Shown one piece after another: positions 34,910 to 47,375 of a stretch of DNA of 64,000 bases (position 1 is the stretch's first letter; each line of letters begins with the position of its first letter). Position numbers and translations under genes: made by a program. The stretch covers positions 30,624-94,623 of the forward strand of contig NZ_KB902578.1 in assembly GCF_000379605.1 (NCBI RefSeq). Direction: 5' to 3'. Below the pieces are notes generated by a model, which worked only from the letters and a program-made list of their open reading frames with translations, was not told the DNA's origin and made no database searches. The DNA comes from Rhizobium giardinii bv. giardinii H152 (GTDB lineage Bacteria; Pseudomonadota; Alphaproteobacteria; Rhizobiales; Rhizobiaceae).

Positions 34910-35788
34910 TCAGGCGACCGCGACTTTGCGGCGGCCCTCCCAGCCATCCGGCAACGTCGGTTTGCAGACGATCGTGACCAGCACGAAGCTCACATAGAGC
35001 AGCAGGTACCACGACCCCATCTTTTGCAGCGATACCAGGTGCCATTCGCGTTGCCCTGGATAAAGCCAGATGCCCGTTGCCGTTCCGATGTTTTCGGCAA
35101 TCCAGAGGAAGATGCTGGTGAGAAATGCGGCCAGCACCAGCGGCATCCAGCGGGCCTTGCGTTCTACGGTAAAATAGACGCGTACCCGGCCGAAAAGGAG
35201 AAGGATGGCGACAAAAAGCCCGATGCGCAGGTCGGCGATATAATGATGGCTGTAGAAGTTGATGTAGATCGCAGCCGCCAGAAGGGCCGTGAGCGCAAAC
35301 GGCGGATAGTGCGTGAAACGCATGTCGAAAATGCGGATGGCGCGGGCCATATAGCTGCCGACGGAAGCATACATGAAGCCGGAGAAAAGCGGCACGCCGG
35401 ATATCTGGAAGATTGCGTTCTCCGGATAGGCCCACGACCCCATTTTCACCTTGAAGATCTCCATGCAGGTGCCGGTGACATGGTAGATCAAAATGACCTT
35501 CGCCTCGTCCCAGCTTTCCATTCTCAGCCGGAGAAAGAGGATCTGTATCGCCAGCGCCATGAGAAAGAGTGCATCATACCGGTTCAAGACCCACTCAGGG
35601 CTCCAGACGAGCTTCGTCGCGACAATCAAAAACAGAACCAGCGCGCCCAAAAGACATGACCATGCCTGCTTCAGGCCGAAGAGGACGAATTCGGCGATGC
35701 CCTGTGGCAAGCGTTTAAGCTGCCGCCGGATTGCAAGCCGCAGCGGTTCGAGAACCGGCCCGGTGGCGTGGTCTTCGATCGGCGGCAT
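34910..35788 (-). CDS. DUF817 family integral membrane protein
   Basis: A 292-residue membrane protein with about eight helices. The DUF817 (YoaT-like) hallmarks are seen: KMGSWAYPE, GVPLFSGFMYASVGSY and the paired His residues in FYSHHYIADLR. The ATG shares one base with the stop codon of the upstream exonuclease gene (TGATG), so the two are translationally coupled. The biochemical function is unknown. Confidence 0.85.
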   Translation of the reverse strand: MPPIEDHATGPVLEPLRLAIRRQLKRLPQGIAEFVLFGLKQAWSCLLGALVLFLIVATKLVWSPEWVLNRYDALFLMALAIQILFLRLRMESWDEAKVILIYHVTGTCMEIFKVKMGSWAYPENAIFQISGVPLFSGFMYASVGSYMARAIRIFDMRFTHYPPFALTALLAAAIYINFYSHHYIADLRIGLFVAILLLFGRVRVYFTVERKARWMPLVLAAFLTSIFLWIAENIGTATGIWLYPGQREWHLVSLQKMGSWYLLLYVSFVLVTIVCKPTLPDGWEGRRKVAVA

Positions 35789-36414
35789 CAGCTATGCGCG
35801 AAAATGTCGGTTTCGTCCCAGCCGAGGAGGTCGAGCTTGGCGCGCGTCGGCAGGAAGGCGAAGCAGGCGTCGGCATGGTCCATCCGGCCATCGCGGATCA
35901 GCCGTGCCGTCAGCTTGTCGCGCAGCGCATGCAGGTGCAGCACGTCGGAGGCGGCATATTCCAGCTGCGCCGGCGTCAGCGTCTCGGCCGCCCAGTCGGA
36001 GGACTGCTGCTGCTTGGAGATGTCGACCTCGAGCAGTTCCTTGAGATTGTCTTTCAGGCCGTGGCGGTCGGTATAGGTCCGCGTCAGGCGGGAGGCGATC
36101 TTGGTGCAGAACACCGGTGTCGTCGTGACGCCAAAGGTGTGGAACAGCACGGCGATGTCGAAACGGCCGAAATGGAAGATCTTCTGGCGGGCCGGGTCTT
36201 CCAGCATGGCCACGAGGTTTGGCGCCTCTCGCTGGCCCCTGGCGATCTGGATCACGTCGGCGGTGCCGTCGCCCGGCGAAAGCTGCACGACGCACAGCCG
36301 GTCGCGGCGCGGAATGAGGCCGAGCGTTTCGGTATCGATGGCGATCGCGCCCTTGTAGCGGGCCGCGTCTTCGGCCGAGATGTCACCTGCGTGAAGCCGT
36401 ATTGTATTTGCCAT
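35788..36414 (-). CDS. Ribonuclease D-like 3'-5' exonuclease
   Basis: A 208-residue DEDDy exonuclease: motif I IAIDTETLG, motif II IFHFGRFDIAVL and motif III LEYAASDVLHLHAL. It lacks the HRDC domain of full-length RNase D, as is common in alphaproteobacteria, and could trim structured RNAs such as tRNA precursors. The start is ATG 36414; an ATG four codons upstream is possible. It is coupled with the DUF817 gene downstream. Confidence 0.88.
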   Translation of the reverse strand: MANTIRLHAGDISAEDAARYKGAIAIDTETLGLIPRRDRLCVVQLSPGDGTADVIQIARGQREAPNLVAMLEDPARQKIFHFGRFDIAVLFHTFGVTTTPVFCTKIASRLTRTYTDRHGLKDNLKELLEVDISKQQQSSDWAAETLTPAQLEYAASDVLHLHALRDKLTARLIRDGRMDHADACFAFLPTRAKLDLLGWDETDIFAHS

Positions 36415-36554
36415 TTCAATCCCCACATCAGCCGGACAGGGTGTCGCGCGTCGTTCAAGTCGTTGGCCTATAGCGCAACTTCTCTGAAAGCGATACCGTC
36501 TCCTTCTGCCGTGACAGTCGGATTGCCGTTGCCCGGCGCAAATGTGATCATCTC

Positions 36555-36866
36555 ATGAAAGCGCTTCGAACCGTCACCTTTTCCCTCGTGCTGTGGGCAG
36601 CTTCGATCCCGTTCGGTGCGACCGTGTCGGCTGATCCGTTCTGGCAGCCGGTGCAGGCCTATACGGATCTCCCGGGGGTCAAGTCGCCTGAGGCCGTGGA
36701 GCAGGAAAACGCGGTGAGATGCCAGCAGGTGCGCATACGGCGCAGCCCCGGCCTCAACTCAGGCTATGCGACCGCCAATTTCTGCCGGCGCGGCAATGGA
36801 CCGGTCTTCCAGTCCGGCCGGCTGCCGCCGTCGATCATACGACAGTTGCGCGGCTTCACCTACTGA
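36555..36866 (+). CDS. Small exported hypothetical protein
   Basis: A 103-residue protein with a signal peptide (cleavage near VSADP, residue 27). The mature part is basic, has two cysteines (about residues 56 and 77) and no recognised domain. It starts 140 bases from the divergent exonuclease gene and is followed after 89 bases by the dehydrogenase gene on the same strand. Codon use looks like the neighbours, which supports a real gene. Confidence 0.6.
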   Translation: MKALRTVTFSLVLWAASIPFGATVSADPFWQPVQAYTDLPGVKSPEAVEQENAVRCQQVRIRRSPGLNSGYATANFCRRGNGPVFQSGRLPPSIIRQLRGFTY

Positions 36867-36955
36867 CCGTCGGGCCGCTTGCAAATTGCCGGGGCGTCAA
36901 TACAACTTGCCGCATCGGGCCTGCCGGCTTTTCCGGCGGCCTGGGAGACGACATC

Positions 36956-37987
36956 ATGGCTGAAACGCACCGACCCCTGGTCATCTGCGCGCCGGAGCCG
37001 CGCACGCTCGACCTGATCTTCACGCCGCAGGCTCTGGCACGGCTCAAGGCGACATACCGGATCGTCGAGGCCGATCCGGAGAACATCGCCGGTCTGGGCG
37101 ACGATGTGCTCGGCGAATGCCGCTACATCATCGGCCAGCCGCCGCTCAGCGCCGAAACACTTGCGCGCCTCACTGCGCTGCGCTGCATCCTCAACGTCGA
37201 AAGCAACCTGATCAACAACATGCCCTATGAGGTGCTGTTTGCCCGCGGGATATATGTGGTGACGACCGGCCAGGTCTTTGCCGAGCCGGTTGCGGAACTC
37301 GGCCTTGCCATGGCACTCAACATCGCCCGCGGCATCGTCGACGCGGATGTCGATTTCCGCGAGGGCAGGGAGCGCTGGGGCGGCGAGGGCAACGCCAAGG
37401 CACGGCTTCTCTCCGGTGCCGACGTCGGCATCATCGGCTTCGGCGATCTCGGCAAGGCGCTGAACCGGGTCCTTAGCGGCTTCCGCACCAAGACCCGCGT
37501 CTACGATCCGTGGATGCCGGCCTCGATCCTGATCGACCACGGCGTCCAGCCGTCGAGCCTCGAGGAGGTACTGAGCGAAAGCGATTTCATTTTCGTCGTT
37601 GCGGCCGCCACCAGCGAGAACCAGCATTTCCTCGGTGCCGACGCCTTTGCCGGCATGCGGCCCGGCGCCGCCTTCATCCTGCTCAGCCGTGCCAATGTGG
37701 TGGATTTCGGTGCGCTGATGGCGGCGGTGGCAAGCGGCCATATCGTTGCGGCAAGCGATGTCTTTCCGGACGAGCCTCTACCGCTCGACCATCCCGTTCG
37801 AAACCTCAAGGGCTTCCTGCGTTCCGCCCACCGGGCCGGCGCGCTCGACAGTGCCTTCAAGAAAATGGGCGATATGGTGCTGGAAGACATGGACCTGATG
37901 GACCGCGACCTGCCGCCGATGCGGTGCAAGCGGGCGGAGCGCGAGACGGTGTCGCGCATGCGCTCCAAACCTGTCACCGTCAACTGA
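36956..37987 (+). CDS. D-isomer specific 2-hydroxyacid dehydrogenase
   Basis: NAD-dependent oxidoreductase of 343 residues. The dinucleotide motif is VGIIGFGDLGKAL. The catalytic set is intact: Arg in LLSRANVVD, Glu in DVFPDEPL and His in RSAHRAG. ATG 36956 was chosen because GGGAG lies upstream and this gives the family length; the open frame extends back over the preceding gene. Substrate is not evident. The C-terminal extension after the catalytic His (about 55 residues, charged) is longer than in many relatives. Confidence 0.85.
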   Translation: MAETHRPLVICAPEPRTLDLIFTPQALARLKATYRIVEADPENIAGLGDDVLGECRYIIGQPPLSAETLARLTALRCILNVESNLINNMPYEVLFARGIYVVTTGQVFAEPVAELGLAMALNIARGIVDADVDFREGRERWGGEGNAKARLLSGADVGIIGFGDLGKALNRVLSGFRTKTRVYDPWMPASILIDHGVQPSSLEEVLSESDFIFVVAAATSENQHFLGADAFAGMRPGAAFILLSRANVVDFGALMAAVASGHIVAASDVFPDEPLPLDHPVRNLKGFLRSAHRAGALDSAFKKMGDMVLEDMDLMDRDLPPMRCKRAERETVSRMRSKPVTVN

Positions 37988-38168
37988 TGTCGGCGGCCGG
38001 CGGCAGCGGCTGGTTACGGAACTCATCCAGACTTTCAAAGAACAGACGGCATCCGGCGTCGTTGCGAAGGACGAGTTTACCGCAGGTGGGTAAGGCGAGG
38101 AAATTGAGCGGGCAAGGAGGCGGGCATGCGATGATAAATGCGGCAGTGCTTGGCTGACCGCCGATTGG

Positions 38169-38280
38169 CCCCTCATCCGGCCTGCCGGCCACCTTCTCCC
38201 CGTGAACGGGGAGAAGGGACAAGCGGCGACCTCCGTCGTCCCCTCTCCCCGCTTGCGGGGAGAGGGCCAGGGTGAGGGGC
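38169..38280. repeat. Palindromic intergenic repeat (two hairpins)
   Basis: Two perfect hairpins lie in tandem: CCTTCTCCCCG/CGGGGAGAAGG with loop TGAA (38192-38217) and CCCTCTCCCCGC/GCGGGGAGAGGG with a two-base loop (38241-38266). The outer flanks CCCCTCATCCGG and CCAGGGTGAGGGG are also inverted. This looks like the dispersed REP-like repeat common in Rhizobiales. Confidence 0.8.
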
Positions 38281-38301
38281 AAAGCGAGGAGTGCCGAAAA
38301 C

Positions 38302-38514
38302 TCAGGCGCACACGCCGGCGACCCGGCGCATCGCTTCGAGAATGGAACCCTTGGTGGCGTGGCCGGTCTTGTAGAGGCCGAGAATGACGGTGGCGGCGTC
38401 GCGGCCATCGTCGCTGTCGAGCGTCGTGCGCGTTTCTCTGCACCATTCTTCGAGCGCGCCGCAGACGACTTCGATTTCATTCTGGTTCAAGGCCATGTCC
38501 GACAGAAACGACAC
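38302..38514 (-). CDS. Small hypothetical protein
   Basis: A 70-residue soluble protein if started at GTG 38514, which has a GGGGGG box six bases upstream; an ATG at 38496 would give a protein starting MALNQNEIEVV. It contains VCGALEEWCRET and ATVILGLYKTG, looks helical and compact, and has three cysteines. The frame has normal coding character. No family recognised. It stands alone on the minus strand beside the palindromic repeat. Confidence 0.55.
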   Translation of the reverse strand: MSFLSDMALNQNEIEVVCGALEEWCRETRTTLDSDDGRDAATVILGLYKTGHATKGSILEAMRRVAGVCA

Positions 38515-38654
38515 TGCTTTCCCCCCTTCGGAACACACCCGGTTTGGATCGACAGTGTAGAGCCATTCAATGCGGTGGCAATTCCCAAATTTAAGGGGTT
38601 GCGGCCTGGCAATCGAACCACGAGCCGGGGTGAAAGGCCGGGCAGCCTTTCAGG

Positions 38655-38840
38655 TCATTCCGCGACGGCGGATGCCTCGAGCAGCGACGCGGCGATTGCC
38701 ATCGCCAGGAGCTTGCCCTTGGCCCGGATTGCCTTGCTGTCCAGGTCGCGAGCCGAGAGCGCGAGGTCCATGCCCTCGCGCATCAGAATTTGTTGCGCCC
38801 GGTAAACTGCCCAGTTTTCGACGTCGTCGCGCTTCCGCAT
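38655..38840 (-). CDS. Small hypothetical protein
   Basis: A 61-residue protein, mostly helical: charged N-terminus MRKRDDVENWAVYRAQQIL, then KAIRAKGKLLAMAIAASLLE. ATG 38840 has a GGGGG stretch 10 bases upstream. It reads like a real small gene, but no family is recognised. It lies between the mutase gene and the other small ORF on the same strand. Confidence 0.5.
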   Translation of the reverse strand: MRKRDDVENWAVYRAQQILMREGMDLALSARDLDSKAIRAKGKLLAMAIAASLLEASAVAE

Positions 38841-39007
38841 TGCGCTTGCCCCCAGCTAAATCATTTAGCGTTGCCGCCCCCGCTCCCAATCCGGCCTGGA
38901 CGCAGGCACATAAGGCGAATCATCTGAGCACGTGAACAGGATGCGACATTTCCCGTAAAGCGAAAGCACAACTTTTCGGCGATGATTATTTGGGGTGTCC
39001 CGTCGCT

Positions 39008-41149
<2,142 letters not shown>

Positions 41150-41179
41150 GGGAGTGCCTCCTTGCTTTGCTCGAACATC

Positions 41180-41300
41180 CACCCTCCCCTTGAGGGGGAG
41201 GGTCGGCACGCAGTGCCGGGGTGGGGTGACTTATGGCGTCAAACAACGGGTCACCCCCACCCGCCGCTTTGCGGCGACCTCCCCCCTCAAGGGGCAGGTA
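41180..41300. repeat. Palindromic intergenic repeat
   Basis: ACCCTCCCC-TTGA-GGGGGAGGGT forms one hairpin (41181-41202). GGGGTGAC and GTCACCCCC form a second over about 40 bases, and CCCCCCTCAAGGGG a third, just upstream of the mutase start. It resembles the repeat near 43968-44107. Confidence 0.7.
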
Positions 41301-41726
41301 AAAGTCTGCCGCAACGGCCTTCGGCCACGCGCGAGCACTCGCCGTGGTTTTGCTGCAATGAAACTCGGACGGGGCGCTGGAAGCTGCCTCGAGAGAGTAG
41401 AATAGATGACACCTTCCGGCGCCCCGTTCGGCGGTTTTTGCCCGCAAACTCGTTCCGCTACGGCCTTTCGGCCCTCTGTGCGATTACACGCCCGCAGCAG
41501 CAGCATCGGCCTGCGGAGGGGAACCTTCTCGCGAACCCCGATTCCGAGGACTTCCGTCCTTTCCCCGAACCCGGCGCCGGTCCCGCTCGCTGCCACGGCT
41601 GGCAGTGTATCCGACGGCGGGACGGAAAGAGGATGACACAGATGCTCCAGGCGGGGATAAAAAGCCATTCGAATTCTCTGAAGTCCTTGTTTTATCACAG
41701 GGAGCGTAGAAACGTCGTCCTCACCA

Positions 41727-41881
41727 ACAAAATCTAAGACTGAGCGAAGCCAAGGTCTTGATTTTGTATCCTCTCCCACAAGGGGAGAGGTAGAGCGCTG
41801 CACTGTCCGCATCCTACCTCTCCCCTTGTGGGAGAGAAAGCAATTTCAACACCTTAGCTTCGCTCAAGTGCTGGAAATTGC
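41727..41881. repeat. Nested palindromic mosaic element
   Basis: The centre is an exact 23-base inverted repeat (41771-41793 and 41814-41836) with a 20-base loop. It is flanked on each side by a stem-loop: 41727-41767 (ACAAAATC...GATTTTGT) and 41840-41881 (GCAATTTC...GAAATTGC). The two outer loops, TGAGCGAAGCCAAG and CTTAGCTTCGCTCA, are complementary at 13 of 14 positions. It lies just past the pccA stop codon. Confidence 0.75.
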
Positions 41882-41903
41882 AGGTGAGGGGATTTCTCGG
41901 CGT

Positions 41904-43907
<2,004 letters not shown>

Positions 43908-43967
43908 TCAGGCCGCCGTTTCGCAGGTGTGTCGTTTTTCCCTCGGCAGGCTTTTGCCGGGCAGCAT

Positions 43968-44107
43968 ACCCCCCTCTGCCCAGTGGGAGATCGCAGCAAG
44001 CGCGCTTGGTGTCTCCAAGGCAAACAGTCTGTTTGGCGTGAGCGAGTGGGGGAAAGGAATGACCTCCCCGCTTGAGGGGGAGATGTCACCAAGTGACAGA
44101 GGGGGGT
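43968..44107. repeat. Palindromic intergenic repeat upstream of pccA
   Basis: The exact 11-base inverted ends ACCCCCCTCTG (43968-43978) and CAGAGGGGGGT (44097-44107) enclose CTCCCCGCTTGAGGGGGAG and CACTTGGTG-type palindromes. It lies between the pccA start and the hypothetical gene at 44141. Confidence 0.65.
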
Positions 44108-44140
44108 GAGCGGCGAGGATGCTTAAAACGAATTTCCGTA

Positions 44141-44527
44141 TCACGGCTTCACACCTCCATCACTGTGGTCAAAGGCTTCCGGGAAATTCCTGCGGGCAAC
44201 CCGCTCGTCGATCCGCAGCAGCGCTTCGTAGGACGCCGGATCGAAGGGCTCCTCGGCCGGCACCACCTCGCGGCCGAACAGGAGGTTGAGCCTTCCGGCA
44301 TCGAGATTGCCCCGTTCGAACGGTTCGGCGCCGAAATGGTGCCAGAGCGCATGCAGGAAGGCTGCATCCACCTTGTGTTCGATCGTGTTCGGGCGAGCGA
44401 GGCGCTGCAACGCCTTGAGCGGCGTTACCCCCTTCTCGTTCGCCCGCCGGATGGTGAAATGATGGCCGTGGCCCGGCATGCCGGAGGGAAAGCCTCGATG
44501 CTTGGTCATGTCGGGCCGTTTGGGCAT
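44141..44527 (-). CDS. Hypothetical protein downstream of the yghU-like gene
   Basis: A 128-residue soluble protein, basic at the N-terminus (MPKRPDMTKHRGF) and histidine-rich (GHGHHFTIRR). The C-terminal half contains FDPASYEALLRIDERVARRNFP cut here into helical pieces. AAGGAG lies six bases before ATG 44527. It starts 11 bases after the yghU-like stop, so the two are co-transcribed. No family recognised. Confidence 0.65.
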   Translation of the reverse strand: MPKRPDMTKHRGFPSGMPGHGHHFTIRRANEKGVTPLKALQRLARPNTIEHKVDAAFLHALWHHFGAEPFERGNLDAGRLNLLFGREVVPAEEPFDPASYEALLRIDERVARRNFPEAFDHSDGGVKP

Positions 44528-44538
44528 GCTTGTCTCCT

Positions 44539-45450
44539 TCAGGCCCTGACCGTCTGGTCCTGGCCGATCTTGTCCTGCGTCTTCGTCTCGAAGTCGGAGG
44601 CGTCGTGGCGCTCGTGCAGCTGCTCGGATGGCTCGCCGGACAGGCGGTTGACCATGCGGCCGCGCTTCACGGCGGGGCGCTTGGCGATTTCAGCGGTCCA
44701 GCGCTGGACGTGCCTGTAGCTCTGAACGTCGAGGAAGGTGCCGGAATCGCCATACTGCTTGCCCAGCGCCAGATTGCCGTACCACGGCCAGATGGCGATG
44801 TCGGCAATGGAGTATTCCGAGCCCGCCATGTAGCGGTTGTCGGCGAGGTGCCGGTCGAGCACGTCGAGCTGGCGCTTCACTTCCATGGCAAAGCGATCGA
44901 TCGCATATTGGATTTGCATCGGCGCATAGGCATAGAAATGACCGAAGCCGCCACCGAGATAGGGCGCCGATCCCATCTGCCAGAACAGCCAGTTCAACGC
45001 CTCGGTGCGGGCCTTGTGGTCCTTCGGCAGGAAGGCATCGAATTTGTTGGCCAGATAAAGCAGGATCGAGCCACTTTCGAAGACGCGGGTCGGCTCCGGC
45101 GTCGAACGGTCCATCAGGGCCGGGATCTTCGAGTTCGGGTTGACGTCGACGAAGCCGGAGCCGAACTGGTCGCCATCGCCGATCCTGATCAGCCAGGCGT
45201 CGTATTCCGCGCCCTTGTGGCCGAGAGCCAGAAGCTCCTCCAGCATGATGGTGACCTTGACGCCGTTCGGCGTCCCCAGCGAATAGAGCTGCAACGGATG
45301 CTTGCCGACCGGCAGTTCCCTGTCATGCGTCGGGCCGGCGATGGGGCGGTTGATACTGGCGAACTCGCCGCCATTGGTTTTGTCCCAGGTCCAGACCTTG
45401 GGGACTTCGTAGCCGGCGGGGAAGTTATCGGCAGGGGATTTTTCCGTCAT
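44539..45450 (-). CDS. yghU: Glutathione-dependent disulfide-bond oxidoreductase, YghU-like
   Basis: Cytoplasmic glutathione S-transferase superfamily enzyme of 303 residues. It has the extended N-terminus of the YghU group (YEVPKVWTWDKTNGG), a thioredoxin-like GST domain (VNPNSKIPAL, VFESGSILLYLA) and a helical C-terminal domain (YSIADIAIWPW). YghU of E. coli reduces disulfides with two bound glutathiones. ATG 45450 has AAGGACAG upstream. It interrupts the pccB-pccA order together with the small gene downstream. Confidence 0.9.
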   Translation of the reverse strand: MTEKSPADNFPAGYEVPKVWTWDKTNGGEFASINRPIAGPTHDRELPVGKHPLQLYSLGTPNGVKVTIMLEELLALGHKGAEYDAWLIRIGDGDQFGSGFVDVNPNSKIPALMDRSTPEPTRVFESGSILLYLANKFDAFLPKDHKARTEALNWLFWQMGSAPYLGGGFGHFYAYAPMQIQYAIDRFAMEVKRQLDVLDRHLADNRYMAGSEYSIADIAIWPWYGNLALGKQYGDSGTFLDVQSYRHVQRWTAEIAKRPAVKRGRMVNRLSGEPSEQLHERHDASDFETKTQDKIGQDQTVRA

Positions 45451-45567
45451 GAAACTGTCCTTGTTGGTGACACATGCGCGCAAGGAGGCGCATAGCCCAT
45501 ATGGGAAGCGGGCAATATTTCGCCAGTGCAGACAGTCACTTTCCCCCGAGGCGTATTTTGTTTCTCC

Positions 45568-45654
45568 GTCGTCCTCGGGCTTGCCCCCGGGATCCATGCC
45601 CAGGGCAATGAGTTTGGCGCTGTGGATCCTCGGGTCAAGCCCGAGGATGGCGAC
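45568..45654. repeat. Long imperfect inverted repeat
   Basis: The left arm 45568-45596 and right arm 45623-45654 are complementary over about 29 bases (CCTCGGGCTTG with CAAGCCCGAGG at their core), with a 26-base loop. It lies between the pccB stop and the yghU-like start and may act as a terminator-like structure on transcripts from pccB. Confidence 0.7.
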
Positions 45655-45676
45655 TGTGGTTTGTCCATGTGAAGGG

Positions 45677-47209
45677 CTACAACGGGATCGTGTCGTGCTT
45701 GCGCCACAGTTGCTCCTTGCGCTTGTTCCTGAGCGAGGCGAAGGCGCGGGCGATGCGGCGGCGCGACGAGTGCGGCATGATCACCTCGTCGATGAAGCCG
45801 CGCTCGGCGGCGACGAAGGGGTTGGCGAAGCGGGTCTCGTATTCCGCGGTGCGGGCGGCGATCTTTTGCGGGTCGTCGAGTTCGGAGCGGTAGAGGATCT
45901 CGGTGGCGCCCTTCGCACCCATCACGGCGATCTCGGCGGTCGGCCAGGCATAGTTGACGTCGGCGCCGATGTGCTTGGAGGCCATGACGTCATAGGCGCC
46001 GCCATAGGCTTTTCGGGTGATCAGAGTCACCATCGGCACGGTCGCCTGCGAATAGGCAAAGAGCAGCTTGGCGCCGTGCTTGATGACGCCGCCATATTCC
46101 TGCGCCACGCCGGGGAGGAAGCCGGGAACGTCGACCAGCGTCAGGATCGGGATCGAGAAGGCGTCGCAGAAGCGGACGAAACGGGCGGCCTTGCGCGAGG
46201 AGTCGATGTCGAGGCAGCCGGCCAGCACCATCGGCTGGTTGGCGACGACGCCGACGGTCTCACCCTCGAGCCGGATAAAGCCGGTGATGATGTTCTTGGC
46301 GAAGGCTTCCTGCAGTTCGAAGAAATCGCCTTCGTCGGCGATCGCATGGATCACCTCGCTCATGTCGTAGGGCTTGGCGGATGAGTCCGGGATCAGCGTG
46401 TCGAGACGGTTCTCGATGCGGGCCGGGTCGTCGTGGAACGGACGCATCGGCGGCTTGTCGCGGTTGTTGAGCGGCAGGAAATCGAACAGCAGGCGCACCT
46501 GCTCCAACGTCTCGATGTCGTTCTCGTAGGCCGCATCGGCGACGGAGGATTTTCTCGTATGGGTGCCGGCGCCGCCGAGTTCTTCGGCCGTGACGATCTC
46601 GTTGGTGACGGTCTTCACCACGTCGGGGCCGGTGACGAACATGTAGGATGTATCGCGCACCATGAAGATGAAGTCGGTCATGGCAGGCGAATAGACGGCG
46701 CCGCCGGCGCAAGGCCCCATGATCACGGAAATCTGCGGGATGACGCCGGAGGCCTCGGCATTGCGGCGGAAGACCTCGGCATAGCCGGCAAGCGAGGCGA
46801 CGCCCTCCTGGATGCGGGCGCCGCCCGAATCGTTGAGGCCGATCACCGGCGCGCCGTTCCTGACCGCCATATCCATGATCTTGCAGATTTTTTGCGCGTG
46901 GGTTTCCGACAGCGAACCGCCGAGCACGGTGAAATCTTGAGAGAAGACGTAAGCTTGGCGGCCGTTGATCGTGCCCCAGCCGGTGACGACGCCGTCGCCT
47001 GCAACCTTCTGCTCGGCCATGCCGAAATCGACGGCACGGTGGGTGACGTACATGTCGTATTCTTCGAACGAGCCTTCGTCGAGCAGCACCTCGATGCGCT
47101 CACGCGCCGTCAGCTTGCCCTTGGCATGCTGCGCGTCGATACGCTTCTGGCCGCCACCGAGCCTTGCCTCGGCGCGACGTGACTCCACTTCCGCAAGAAT
47201 GGCGCGCAT
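45677..47209 (-). CDS. pccB: Propionyl-CoA carboxylase beta (carboxyltransferase) subunit
   Basis: Transfers the carboxyl group from biotin to propionyl-CoA, giving methylmalonyl-CoA. It has 510 residues, the PccB length. The crotonase-fold signatures are [28 protein letters not shown], the oxyanion region [16 protein letters not shown] and [34 protein letters not shown] precedes ATG 47209; the longer open frame back to 47470 overlaps the divergent regulator. It is divergent from pccR across a 166-base promoter region. Confidence 0.95.
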   Translation of the reverse strand: MRAILAEVESRRAEARLGGGQKRIDAQHAKGKLTARERIEVLLDEGSFEEYDMYVTHRAVDFGMAEQKVAGDGVVTGWGTINGRQAYVFSQDFTVLGGSLSETHAQKICKIMDMAVRNGAPVIGLNDSGGARIQEGVASLAGYAEVFRRNAEASGVIPQISVIMGPCAGGAVYSPAMTDFIFMVRDTSYMFVTGPDVVKTVTNEIVTAEELGGAGTHTRKSSVADAAYENDIETLEQVRLLFDFLPLNNRDKPPMRPFHDDPARIENRLDTLIPDSSAKPYDMSEVIHAIADEGDFFELQEAFAKNIITGFIRLEGETVGVVANQPMVLAGCLDIDSSRKAARFVRFCDAFSIPILTLVDVPGFLPGVAQEYGGVIKHGAKLLFAYSQATVPMVTLITRKAYGGAYDVMASKHIGADVNYAWPTAEIAVMGAKGATEILYRSELDDPQKIAARTAEYETRFANPFVAAERGFIDEVIMPHSSRRRIARAFASLRNKRKEQLWRKHDTIPL

Positions 47210-47322
47210 TGCGTGTTCCCCCTCGTGCCCGGCTTCTCCGGCTGCCGTGTTCGCGGCTATTTTGACCGGTTTTCCTGCTCCCGCAATAGCCGGCAAAGCA
47301 TCGAAAAAAAACCTTGGATCAT

Positions 47323-47375
47323 GTGCAAATGCAGAATATACAAATTTGAAAATTGTAAATTGCGAATTTGCGAAA
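47323..47375. promoter_or_regulatory. Candidate PccR operator array and pccB promoter
   Basis: Tandem octamers with a TTG core lie at 47345 (TTTGAAAA), 47352 (ATTGTAAA), 47359 (ATTGCGAA) and 47367 (TTTGCGAA), spaced seven to eight bases, and GTGCAAAT at 47324. As I recall, PccR of Rhodobacter recognises TTTGCAAA boxes, which these resemble. A minus-strand TATATT at 47335-47340 could be the pccB -10, with the array covering its -35 zone. The last box touches the pccR start codon, which suggests autoregulation. Confidence 0.6.

Larger units (their letters stand above)
41150..41903. other. 754-base gene-free region rich in palindromes
   Basis: Separates the mutase and pccA genes. It contains a hairpin-rich repeat at 41180-41300, a GC-rich stretch with no coding signal (41303-41715), and a nested palindromic mosaic at 41727-41881. 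No ORF in it has protein-like composition. The repeats probably include terminators for pccA transcripts. Confidence 0.6.

Noticed and set aside
38169-38280. Possible CRISPR-like short repeats
   Set aside because: Only two hairpin units of unequal sequence, with no regular spacers and no cas genes; a palindromic intergenic repeat explains it.
41406-41636. Short frame in the gap between the mutase and pccA
   Set aside because: Low-complexity Arg/Pro/Ser-rich translation without a binding site; the region consists of repeats.
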